The notes below the pieces were generated by a model. It was not told the DNA's origin and made no database searches. It saw only the letters and a program-made list of their open reading frames with translations. A program made the translations under genes and the position numbers. This document shows positions 17,907 to 25,471 of a stretch of 60,850 nt of DNA, piece by piece. Within the stretch, counting starts at the first letter, position 1. Every line of letters begins with the position of its first letter. The DNA lies in assembly GCA_022750455.1 (NCBI GenBank), contig JAKIVR010000006.1, positions 1-60,850 on the forward strand, given 5' to 3'. This stretch comes from Thermoplasmata archaeon. GTDB lineage: Archaea; Thermoplasmatota; Thermoplasmata; Lutacidiplasmatales; UBA184.

Positions 17907-18737
17907 TCAACGGCGTTCGGCCAGATGCTGGACGATGGCGCCAAACAGCTGTTGCCCGTCCCCCAAGGATTCCGAATCCCCCGTGCGGGTCCAATCCGCA
18001 TACTGCCATCGGAACGCCGCGCGTTCGGGATGGGGCATGAACCCGAACACGTTCCCTTCGGGGTTCGTCAACCCCGCGATGTCGCCGGGCGAGCCGTTCG
18101 GATTCCAGGGATACGGCGCCGCGCCTCCCGTCGGATCGGACCACCGGAACAGGAGCTGACCGGCGGCGTGGAGCTGTCGGAGTCGCTCCCCCGAATCGCC
18201 GACCAAGCAGAGTCGACCCTCCCCGTGGGCGGACGGAGCGCGCCAGACGGTGCCCGCCGGTACGTTCTGCAACGGGGCAAAATTCCCGCCGTCCCAGCGC
18301 AGGAACGTGGTCCGGCACTCGAAGTGCCCGGACGCATTCGGCATCAATGCCGCCTGGGGCGCGCCGAGACGACCGTTGGGCCGCCCCGGGAGCAGCCCGA
18401 GCTCCGTGAGGACCTGGAACCCGTTGCAGATCCCTCCGAGGTAACCTCCGGAGCTCACGTACTGCTCGAGCTCGTCGCCGAGCGACGTGCGCAAACGGGC
18501 CGCGAAGATCGCCCCGGCCCGGACGTAATCTCCCGCCGAGAACCCCCCGGGCACGAGCACTAACTGGAACTCGTCCAGACGCCGCCGGGGGCCCGACCGG
18601 GCCCCGTCACTCTCGAACGCCCGCAGGGGGAGAATCTCCGGTTGCGCGCCGACCGCCTGGAACGCCACCGCGAGCTCCTCGTCGCAATTCGTCCCCTCCA
18701 TCGAGAGGATCGCCACATGGATCTTCGGCCGTCTCAT
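17907..18737 (-). CDS. purQ: Phosphoribosylformylglycinamidine synthase, glutaminase subunit PurQ
   Basis: 276 aa. Class I glutamine amidotransferase with N-terminal VAILSMEGTNCDEELAVAF, oxyanion region LVPGGFSAGDYVRAG, nucleophile elbow GGICNGFQVL (catalytic Cys) and the His/Glu dyad in FGFMPHPERA. It releases ammonia for PurL in the fourth step of purine synthesis; purL and purS are not in the window, but purM lies near 49 kb. Its ATG overlaps the PfkB kinase stop by 4 nt (ATGA), so the two are coupled. It contains an insertion around residues 45-60 typical of longer PurQ variants. Confidence 0.94.
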   Translation of the reverse strand: MRRPKIHVAILSMEGTNCDEELAVAFQAVGAQPEILPLRAFESDGARSGPRRRLDEFQLVLVPGGFSAGDYVRAGAIFAARLRTSLGDELEQYVSSGGYLGGICNGFQVLTELGLLPGRPNGRLGAPQAALMPNASGHFECRTTFLRWDGGNFAPLQNVPAGTVWRAPSAHGEGRLCLVGDSGERLRQLHAAGQLLFRWSDPTGGAAPYPWNPNGSPGDIAGLTNPEGNVFGFMPHPERAAFRWQYADWTRTGDSESLGDGQQLFGAIVQHLAERR

Positions 18738-19648
18738 GCTCGCTCCCTGCGTCGAGGACGAGGTCGGGGCGCGACGAGGTCCCCGCGTTGCATCCAGCGG
18801 GTCGCGGAGGCGTTGCCGGCCCTGAGCGACTGCGGGAGAGGTACTCCCCGCAGCCACGCGGCGTAGAACCCGCCGCGGAACGAATCGCCGGCCCCCGTGA
18901 TCTGGTTGGGATGGGCCACGCGTCGAGGCGCACCGCGCACGGTTCCGGCTCGCGTGTACGCCACGGAGCCGGCCCGACCGAGCGTCGCCACGACCATCGG
19001 CACCCGCTCGGTGATCGACCGCACCGACGGGAGCCCGAGGAGCTTCATCGCGCGCTCGATCTCCTCCTGGTTCCCGAACAGCATCTCGGCGCCGTCGACC
19101 AACTCGTGGAACCGCCTCGCGTCCCATCGGTAGTGGATCTCCTGGGACGGGTCGACCGCGACGCGGATCCCCCGACGGATCGCCTCGGCCTTCAATCGCA
19201 ACAGGAACGCCGGGTCCCCGGTGGTGAGGTGGAGCGTGGAGGTCCGCGCGAGCAGCTCGGTCGGCAGTCGCGCCCGGGCTGCGTTGCCCAACGGGCCCTG
19301 GTCGATGACGGTCGTCTGGTGTCCCTTCCCATCCTCGAAGATGTAGCAGCTCGACGAACGGGCCCCCGCGACGCGCTCCACTCCCGAGACGTCGATCCCT
19401 TCCTCCACGAGCCGCCGCCAGAACGGGGACGGGAAGTCGTCCCCGATCCGGGAGATCAATCCGGTGGCAACACCCTGGGCCGCACTGGAACGAGCGATCG
19501 TCCCGGCGGGACCCCCGAGCGCGGTATGCATCGCGTCCAGAGGTACCGTCCGATCGGACGACGGCAGGGAGGGGACCCGGAAGAACCGGTCCACATTCAC
19601 GTGTCCCGCTACCGCGAGGGCGATCGCCCGACCCGAACGAGGCGGCAC
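18734..19648 (-). CDS. PfkB-family sugar/nucleoside kinase
   Basis: 304 aa from a GTG at 19648. Ribokinase fold with N-terminal AVAGHVNVDRFFRVPSL, substrate-lid region TALGGPAGTIARSSAAQG, and the C-terminal catalytic signature NQITGAGDSFRGGFYAAWL (anion hole and catalytic Asp). The substrate cannot be assigned: ribokinase, nucleoside kinase and other PfkB members share these motifs. Coupling by a 4-nt overlap to purQ favours a role in purine or ribose metabolism. It is transcribed divergently from the amidohydrolase gene, with an 87-nt intergenic space. Confidence 0.84.
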   Translation of the reverse strand: MPPRSGRAIALAVAGHVNVDRFFRVPSLPSSDRTVPLDAMHTALGGPAGTIARSSAAQGVATGLISRIGDDFPSPFWRRLVEEGIDVSGVERVAGARSSSCYIFEDGKGHQTTVIDQGPLGNAARARLPTELLARTSTLHLTTGDPAFLLRLKAEAIRRGIRVAVDPSQEIHYRWDARRFHELVDGAEMLFGNQEEIERAMKLLGLPSVRSITERVPMVVATLGRAGSVAYTRAGTVRGAPRRVAHPNQITGAGDSFRGGFYAAWLRGVPLPQSLRAGNASATRWMQRGDLVAPRPRPRRRERA

Positions 19649-19735
19649 GAGCGCTCCGAGCCTCGCCGGGGCATAGGCGTTTGCTGGGGACGCCGGGACC
19701 GCCGATTTGAAGAGCCCGGGAGGGTCGTTGGCGTT

Positions 19736-20821
19736 GTGGAGACGATCGTCGAAGGGTCGATCATCGATGTCGACGGCGAGGCGCCGGGGTATCTCCGGAT
19801 CCGCGAGGGCCGGGTCATCGAGCGCGGGCAGATCGGCGCCGACTCGAGCCACGGCCGCGTCCGCCGGATCAAGGGGATCGCGATCCCCTCCGCCGTGAAC
19901 GCCCACACGCACCTAGGCGACGTCGGGTTCGGCCGAGAACCTCCGGTCACCGCGGTGGAGAACGTCATCGCGGCGCCCGACGGCGTCAAGTTCCGCTACT
20001 TGGCCGGCGTCCGGGCTCGCCCGCACCGGGCCGCGCTCCGACGGGCCCTCCAGCGGATGGTCGGGGAGGGCACGGGCGCCTTCGTCGACTTTCGCGAGCA
20101 GGGGTTGGAAGGGGTCCGTCGACTGCGCGCGGCCTCGGTCGGTCTTCCGATCACAGCGCGGATCCTCGGTCGTCCTCTCGCGCGCCCTCTGAGCTCCGAG
20201 GAGCTCGCCGGGCTCGTCGCCGAGGCTGACGGCATCGGCATCAGCTCGGCCCGCGAGGAGTCCCGGGTGATCCGGGAGACGATCTCCTCGACCTGCCACG
20301 CCGCCGGAAAATCGTACGCTCTCCACGCGAGCGAAGTGATCCGGGAATCTCCGGACGAGTACTTGCACCCGCACCCGGATCTCCTCATCCACCTGACCTG
20401 CGCCTCGGAGGAGGACCTGATGGCGGTCCGCGACGCGAAGATCCCCGTCGCCGTCTGTCCGAGATCGAACGCCTTGTACGGGAGACTCCCGGACCTGGGA
20501 CGTTTGGAGCGGCTCGGCCTCACGATGCTCCTGGGGACGGACAACGGGCTCCTCAACGCCCCCTCCATCTGGCGGGAGCTCGAGTTCGCGTACGTGAGCC
20601 AACGACTGACCGGCCACCCGGTCACGCCGCACTATCTGGTGCGATCGGTCTTCCTCGATCCCTGGGCGTGGTTGGGTCTCCCGGGGGCCGCGCGACTGCA
20701 GCCCGGAAGCTCCGCGCGGCCCCTGATCCTGAGGCTGCCGTCCGAGGATCCGGAGTACCAGGTGGTCACTCGGACCTCCGAACGGGTTATTGTCTTGCCC
20801 GCTGACGGGGGCCCGGGATGA
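19736..20821 (+). CDS. Metal-dependent amidohydrolase (deaminase-like)
   Basis: 361 aa from a GTG at 19736. Motifs of the amidohydrolase superfamily: VNAHTHLGD (two metal His), YALHASE (third His), LIHLTCAS (fourth His) and GTDNGLLN (catalytic Asp). This layout resembles the S-adenosylhomocysteine/chlorohydrolase/cytosine deaminase branch, but the protein is short (SAH deaminases are about 420 aa) and the specificity is undecided. Position beside purQ and pfkB hints at base or nucleoside salvage. The stop overlaps the glyS ATG (ATGA), so it heads a five-gene run. Confidence 0.72.
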   Translation: METIVEGSIIDVDGEAPGYLRIREGRVIERGQIGADSSHGRVRRIKGIAIPSAVNAHTHLGDVGFGREPPVTAVENVIAAPDGVKFRYLAGVRARPHRAALRRALQRMVGEGTGAFVDFREQGLEGVRRLRAASVGLPITARILGRPLARPLSSEELAGLVAEADGIGISSAREESRVIRETISSTCHAAGKSYALHASEVIRESPDEYLHPHPDLLIHLTCASEEDLMAVRDAKIPVAVCPRSNALYGRLPDLGRLERLGLTMLLGTDNGLLNAPSIWRELEFAYVSQRLTGHPVTPHYLVRSVFLDPWAWLGLPGAARLQPGSSARPLILRLPSEDPEYQVVTRTSERVIVLPADGGPG

Positions 20822-22353
20822 AGCTCGATGAGCTGTTCGCGCTGCTCCGCCGGCGCGGCGTCTTCTGGCCCTCCGCGGAGATCTACGGCGGAGCGCAGGG
20901 GCTGTACGATTACGGACCCGCGGGCACGGCGCTCAAGCGGCGCCTCGAGGACGCGTGGTGCGCCTGGTTCCTGGGCCTGTCCGACGACTATCATCGGATC
21001 GAGCCGGCCGAGATCGTCCCCGAGGCGGTGGTGCGGGCCTCGGGACACCTCGAGAACTTCACCGATCCCGAGGTACGGTGTACGAAGTGCGGGAACGCGT
21101 TCCGACCGGATACGCTGCTGGAGCGTGTGCGTCCCGAGGGCGTCGATGGGTTGACCCCCGAGCAGATCGGGGCGTTGCTGACGGAAGCGAAGGCGCGCTG
21201 CCCCATGTGCGGCTCCACGGAGCTCTCCGTGCCCCGCCCGTTCAATCTGATGTTCGGGCTCGAGTTCGGGGTCACGGGTCGAGAGCGGGCGTACCTGCTC
21301 CCCGAGACTGCCCAGGCCAGCTACCTCGCCTTCCACCGGATGTGGGACGTCGGCCGGCACGCCTTGCCGCTCGGGATCGCCGTCGTGGGCCACGCCTACC
21401 GCAACGAGATCGCGCCGCGCCAACTGCTGTTCCGCATGCGCTCCTTCACCCAGGCGGAGCTGCAGATCTTCTTCGACCCGACCCAGTTCGACGTGCCGTT
21501 CCCGGACGTCTCGGCGGAGCGACTCCCCGTCCTGCGCGCCGCGGCGCGTCTCCGCGGTCAGTCGGCGCCGACCGAGATCCTCGCCTCGGAGCTGGCGAAG
21601 GAGATCCCACCGTTCTACGTCTATCATCTCGCCATGTCGTACCGATTCTTCCGTGACGTCCTCGGCCACCCGGCGACCTCGATCCGCCTCCTCGAGAAGT
21701 CTGACACGGAGCGGGCGTTCTACAACAAGATCCAGTTCGATATCGAGGTCCACCTGGAGAGCCTGGGGGGGTTCAAGGAGCTGGGGGCGGTGCACTACCG
21801 CGGCGACCACGACCTGCGCCGCCACGCCGAGGGCTCGGGCCAGGAGCTGCAGGTCACCCCGCAGGACCGACCCAAGGTCCTCCCCCACGTACTCGAGCTC
21901 ACGTTCGGGGTCGACCGGAACCTCTGGGGGTTGGCCGACCGCGGCCTGTCGACCCAGGACGAGCGGACCGTGTGGTCGATCCCGACGTACCTCGCGCCGA
22001 CCGTGGTCGCGATCTTCCCCCTGATCGAGAAGCATCAAGGGCCCACGGCCCGAGCGTTGTGGAACGATCTGCGACAGGAGGGGATCGGGGCCGCGTACGA
22101 CGACCGAGGCACCATCGGGAAGCGGTACGCGCGCCACGACGAGCTCGGCACGCCGTTCTGCGTCACCGTGGACGGGACGACCCTCGCGACCGAGGGGCCC
22201 GACGCCGGGACTGTCACTTGGCGGGAGAGGGAGACGAAGGCGCAGAGCCGTCTGCGTCCGGTGGAGTTGGCGCCGCGCCTCCGGGCCGCCCTCGCGTTCC
22301 CTCGTCCGGTGGTCGGGTCGATGCCACCCGCCACTGGGCCGGAATCCCTATAA
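20818..22353 (+). CDS. glyS: Glycyl-tRNA synthetase (archaeal/eukaryal alpha2 type)
   Basis: 511 aa. Class II synthetase: motif 1 region SAEIYGGAQGLYDYGPAG, motif 2 GHAYRNEIAPRQ with FRMRSFTQAE, motif 3-like segment near the C-terminal third (HVLELTFGVDRNLW), then an anticodon-binding domain (YLAPTVVAIFPL). Two CxxC pairs (VRCTKCGN, ARCPMCGS) at about residues 88-141 form a zinc-binding insertion common in archaeal GlyRS. It is slightly shorter than many archaeal homologues. It overlaps the amidohydrolase stop by 4 nt. Confidence 0.95.
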   Translation: MKLDELFALLRRRGVFWPSAEIYGGAQGLYDYGPAGTALKRRLEDAWCAWFLGLSDDYHRIEPAEIVPEAVVRASGHLENFTDPEVRCTKCGNAFRPDTLLERVRPEGVDGLTPEQIGALLTEAKARCPMCGSTELSVPRPFNLMFGLEFGVTGRERAYLLPETAQASYLAFHRMWDVGRHALPLGIAVVGHAYRNEIAPRQLLFRMRSFTQAELQIFFDPTQFDVPFPDVSAERLPVLRAAARLRGQSAPTEILASELAKEIPPFYVYHLAMSYRFFRDVLGHPATSIRLLEKSDTERAFYNKIQFDIEVHLESLGGFKELGAVHYRGDHDLRRHAEGSGQELQVTPQDRPKVLPHVLELTFGVDRNLWGLADRGLSTQDERTVWSIPTYLAPTVVAIFPLIEKHQGPTARALWNDLRQEGIGAAYDDRGTIGKRYARHDELGTPFCVTVDGTTLATEGPDAGTVTWRERETKAQSRLRPVELAPRLRAALAFPRPVVGSMPPATGPESL

Positions 22354-22354
22354 C
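22348..22354 (+). promoter_or_regulatory. Internal TATA-like box over the glyS stop
   Basis: CTATAAC overlaps the end of glyS and lies 26-32 nt before the ATG at 22380. The coiled-coil gene and its downstream partners can therefore probably be transcribed independently of glyS, as a leaderless message. Confidence 0.55.
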
Positions 22355-22379
22355 GGAGAGACCGCATTCCTGCGGAACC

Positions 22380-22997
22380 ATGGCCGCCGGGGGAGCTCCG
22401 CCACCGAACCCGACGCCGCTCTCCGTCCAGAGCGCCCGCGAGAGCCGATGGTTCGGCCAGGGGTATGCGGACATTACCAAGCTCCGGGAGGTCGCCGCGA
22501 AGCACGAGCGGATCGGCACCACCTTCCAGCGCCGCCAGGCCCGAGTCCTGACCCGGATCGAGAAGCTCCGGCACCACTCCACCCTGCTCCGCGAGAAGGC
22601 GGAGACGACGCGCGCGCGGATCCCGGAGATCCAGCAGGAGATCGCTCAGAACGACCGCGCGATCCAGGTCGTCACCGAGCGGACGAGGGGGATCCTGACG
22701 ACGTCCGACGCGACCGACCTGACCTATCGCACACAGAAGCTGAAGCAGAAGATCGCCGATCTGCAGGACAAGGCGCAGCGGTACGAGCACCGCGCGGCGA
22801 TCAAGACCCAGAAGGCGGCCGAACTGATGGTCCGCGCGAACCAGTTCTTGGAGCGGGCGCGGATGGAATCGCAAGAGGCGTTCGCCTACCGAGAGCGGGC
22901 GGACCGGCTGCAGGCCGCGACGGACAATGTGATGACGGCGACGAGCCCGGGACCCGCGGGGATCGGGTCTGCCCCGGACAACCGGCGCCAAGCATGA
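22380..22997 (+). CDS. Coiled-coil protein of unknown function
   Basis: 205 aa. After a short Pro-rich start, residues about 30-190 are almost wholly helical and charged (TRIEKLRHHSTLLREKAETT, LKQKIADLQDKAQRYEHRAA), with heptad-like spacing of Leu/Ile/Ala and no Cys. No signal peptide or membrane segment is visible, so it is cytoplasmic. No family recognised. It follows glyS and overlaps the next gene's start by 4 nt (ATGA), so it is co-translated with the P-loop kinase. A structural or scaffold role is plausible but unproven. Confidence 0.75.
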   Translation: MAAGGAPPPNPTPLSVQSARESRWFGQGYADITKLREVAAKHERIGTTFQRRQARVLTRIEKLRHHSTLLREKAETTRARIPEIQQEIAQNDRAIQVVTERTRGILTTSDATDLTYRTQKLKQKIADLQDKAQRYEHRAAIKTQKAAELMVRANQFLERARMESQEAFAYRERADRLQAATDNVMTATSPGPAGIGSAPDNRRQA

Positions 22998-23545
22998 GAC
23001 TCGTCGTCAGCGTCGGGATGCCCGGCTCGGGCAAGGACGAGCTCGTCGAGGTCGCCCGCAAGCTCGGCCTCGCGACCCTGAAGATGGGCGATCTGGTCCG
23101 GGACGAGACCCGGCGGCGCGGCCTCCAACCGACGGCGCAAAACGTCGCCCGGATCGCCAACGAGGACCGGGAGAAGCACGGTCCCGGGATCTGGGCCCAG
23201 CGCGCGCTGCCGAAGCTGACGGAGACGCGCATGCTCGTGGACGGTTGCCGCTCGGACGCCGAGGTCAGCGTCTTCCGTCACAACTTCGGAGACCTCTACG
23301 TTCTCGGCATCTTCGCCTCGCCCGAGACCCGGCACGACCGCCTGATGCACCGGGGCCGGGGCGATGACGGGGACGATCTCAGCGCCATGTACGATCGGGA
23401 CCGACGGGAGCTCAAGTGGGGGATCGGCAACGCCCTCGCCCTCGCCGACGGCATGCTCGTCAACGAGGGGGACCTCGATTCGTTCCGTGCGGCCGCCCGG
23501 GCGAAGCTCGAGCGGGCTCTGGAGAAGCTGGAAGAGGACCGGTAG
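22994..23545 (+). CDS. UPF0200-like P-loop kinase
   Basis: 183 aa. It begins MRLVVSVGMPGSGKDELVEV, a Walker A in which the usual Ser/Thr after Gly-Lys is Asp. The following LKMGDLVRDETRRRGL and the LID-like RLMHRGRGDDGDDLSAM region resemble archaeal UPF0200 / dephospho-CoA-kinase-like proteins. It may be a small-molecule kinase of unassigned substrate. The ATGA overlap with the coiled-coil gene shows coupling, and sixA follows after 10 nt. Confidence 0.7.
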   Translation: MRLVVSVGMPGSGKDELVEVARKLGLATLKMGDLVRDETRRRGLQPTAQNVARIANEDREKHGPGIWAQRALPKLTETRMLVDGCRSDAEVSVFRHNFGDLYVLGIFASPETRHDRLMHRGRGDDGDDLSAMYDRDRRELKWGIGNALALADGMLVNEGDLDSFRAAARAKLERALEKLEEDR

Positions 23546-23555
23546 GCGCGCGTCC

Positions 23556-24062
23556 ATGCCGCTGTACCTGGTCCGTCACGGCCCGGCGAAGACCCGGGAC
23601 CCGAGGAAGTGGCCGGACGACCGGGACCGCCCGCTCTCGGCGGAAGGCCGGGCGCAGACGAAGCGGGCGGCGCAGGGCGTCGTGAGCCTCGCCCCTCCGA
23701 TCGATCGCTTGGTGAGCAGTCCGGCGGAACGCGCGAAGGCGACCGCCGTCCTCCTCCAATCGTCCCTGCCGGACCACCCGGCGATCGAGTACTGGGAAGA
23801 GCTGCTCCCGGGGGAACCGGCGATCTATGTTCTCGAGAAGCTCAGCCGAACGTCGCGGCCGACCCAGCACGTCGTGCTCGTCGGGCACGAACCGACGATG
23901 GGCGAGGTGGTCGGGCTGTCGCTCACCGGGGACGCGGTCTCGATCGTCCGGCTCTCCCGGGCGGGCGCCGCGGCGGTCGAGTTCCCCCGACGGATCGCCC
24001 CCGGAGCGGGCCGGCTCCTCTGGCTCGTGGACCGGGATACGCTCGGGCGCCTCGCGGCATAG
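23556..24062 (+). CDS. sixA: SixA-like phosphohistidine phosphatase
   Basis: 168 aa. Histidine phosphatase fold: N-terminal LYLVRHGPAKTRD (RHG motif with the phospho-accepting His), VSSPAERAKATA and the second His in VLVGHEPTMGEVV. SixA-type enzymes remove phosphate from histidine phosphoproteins or act on small phosphoesters. Last gene of the glyS run. Ppx/GppA lies close by on the opposite strand, a pairing seen in polyphosphate-related neighbourhoods, though no PPK or CHAD protein is here. Its last 140 nt are overlapped in antisense by the thymidylate kinase paralogue. Confidence 0.85.
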   Translation: MPLYLVRHGPAKTRDPRKWPDDRDRPLSAEGRAQTKRAAQGVVSLAPPIDRLVSSPAERAKATAVLLQSSLPDHPAIEYWEELLPGEPAIYVLEKLSRTSRPTQHVVLVGHEPTMGEVVGLSLTGDAVSIVRLSRAGAAAVEFPRRIAPGAGRLLWLVDRDTLGRLAA

Positions 24063-24783
24063 GCAACGGGTCCGAGCCCGCCCCGAAGAGAGGGGCGATG
24101 AGTCGTCGCACGTCCTCGTGGACCGCCTCGGGGCTGCGGTTCGCGTCGACGACCTGGAACGAGTAGTCCCGCATCATCCAGCTGAACTGCTGGTGGAGCC
24201 GCTCTTGGTAGAGGAAGAAGCTCCGGAACCGGTCGCGGGAGAGGCAGAGGTCCATGCCGGACTCCCAGTAGTCGAGGGAGCCGTACTGGCCGATGGAGCG
24301 GTGCAGCAGGATGTCCGGTCGCGCCTCCAGGAAGATCGTCATGGACGGGACGACCGAGAACGAGTACAGCTGGCGGGCCCACTCCCTCGAGGCGCCCCGC
24401 GCAATCGCCCGGGCCATCAACGTGTAGATGTACCGGTCCGCGAGCACCACCGACCCGGCCGACAGCGCCGGGATGATCTTGTTCTCGAGCTGGTCCGCGA
24501 AATCGACGGCGTAGAACAAGGCGAGGGTCGTCGCGCCCAGGGTGTGGCCCTGCTTCGCCCGGTCGATCTCCCCGCTCACCAAGGTGGAGCGGCGGAGCCC
24601 CGTCGCCGTCACGGCGTGCCCCTCGATCTCGAGCCACTCCGAGAGCAGGTTCACTTCGGTGCTGCGCCCGGAGCCGTCCGGCCCCTCGACGACGATCAGC
24701 GTCCCGGGCAGCTTGCCGTCGGGCATGCCCGGAAGCCGGGTGCCGTACGTCCGTCCGGTCTCGGCCTCACGAGCTCGTCGCAC
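23923..24783 (-). CDS. Thymidylate-kinase paralogue with altered P-loop
   Basis: 286 aa. A TMK-like fold with LIVVEGPDGSGRSTEVN at the N-terminus, where the invariant Walker A Lys is Arg. It keeps the DRY motif (VLADRYIYTLMA) and a helical lid region. The core resembles the neighbouring intact TMK over about 215 residues. The last 46 or so residues are Arg/Pro/Gly-rich and lie opposite sixA coding sequence, so they may simply be read-through to the next available stop. It may be a regulatory or weakly active partner of the upstream kinase. Its start overlaps that gene by 17 nt. Confidence 0.78.
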   Translation of the reverse strand: MRRAREAETGRTYGTRLPGMPDGKLPGTLIVVEGPDGSGRSTEVNLLSEWLEIEGHAVTATGLRRSTLVSGEIDRAKQGHTLGATTLALFYAVDFADQLENKIIPALSAGSVVLADRYIYTLMARAIARGASREWARQLYSFSVVPSMTIFLEARPDILLHRSIGQYGSLDYWESGMDLCLSRDRFRSFFLYQERLHQQFSWMMRDYSFQVVDANRSPEAVHEDVRRLIAPLFGAGSDPLPMPRGARAYPGPRARGAGPLRGRSVGGTRPPRRPPGRAGRSRPRPR

Positions 24784-25471
24784 GGGTCAACACCTCCGCG
24801 GTGGGGAATCCTTTGAGCAGCGTCGCGACCTGCGCCCGCAGGTCGGCCTGCATCTTCTCGACCGGGCGCTCGGCGTCGATGACCCGAAAGTGGTCGATCG
24901 TGGCGATCCGTTCGTACTCGTGCCGCAACCGGGACTGGAACCGCTCGTAGCTGTCCGAGACGTCGTCGGAGAGCCCGAGGTCCATGCCGGCCTCGTAGTG
25001 GGAGATCTTCTGGCGCGAGGCGATCTTCCGTCCGAGCGACGTCGCCACATTCACCCGGAAGTAGAAGATCCGGTCCGGGGTGGGAGCGAAGCGGTACATG
25101 TTCCGGACCCAATCGGGGTCGCATCCGCGCACGGTGTCCCGGACGAACGCCGTGTGGGCGTACCGGTCCGAGACGACGATGTACCCCGCCTGGAGGGGCG
25201 GGGCGATGTGCCGTTCGAACCGGTCGGCAAAGTCGGTGGCGTGGAGCAACGAGAACGTCGTGGGGGTCAACAGTCCCTTCTTCTTGCCACGGCGGATCGT
25301 CTGGGAGACGAGCTCGGAGGAGTTCCACTCCGTGAAGAAGACGCGGTACCCCTTCGCCCGGAGCCACTTCACGATGAGACGGGCTTGGGTCGATTTGCCG
25401 CTCCCATCGAGCCCTTCGAACACCAAGAGACGCCCGGGAAACCCGTGGGTCGTGGAGGGACTATCAGCCAC
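24767..25471 (-). CDS. tmk: Thymidylate kinase
   Basis: 234 aa. An intact Walker A (VFEGLDGSGKSTQARLIVKW), the DRY motif in VVSDRYAHTAFVRD, and a basic lid-proximal region identify a thymidylate kinase, which phosphorylates dTMP to dTDP with ATP. It is slightly longer than bacterial TMK. It overlaps the Ppx/GppA stop by 8 nt and the paralogue's start by 17 nt, so all three genes should form one transcript. Being one of two tandem family members, it is the one expected to be catalytically active. Confidence 0.88.
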   Translation of the reverse strand: MADSPSTTHGFPGRLLVFEGLDGSGKSTQARLIVKWLRAKGYRVFFTEWNSSELVSQTIRRGKKKGLLTPTTFSLLHATDFADRFERHIAPPLQAGYIVVSDRYAHTAFVRDTVRGCDPDWVRNMYRFAPTPDRIFYFRVNVATSLGRKIASRQKISHYEAGMDLGLSDDVSDSYERFQSRLRHEYERIATIDHFRVIDAERPVEKMQADLRAQVATLLKGFPTAEVLTRATSS

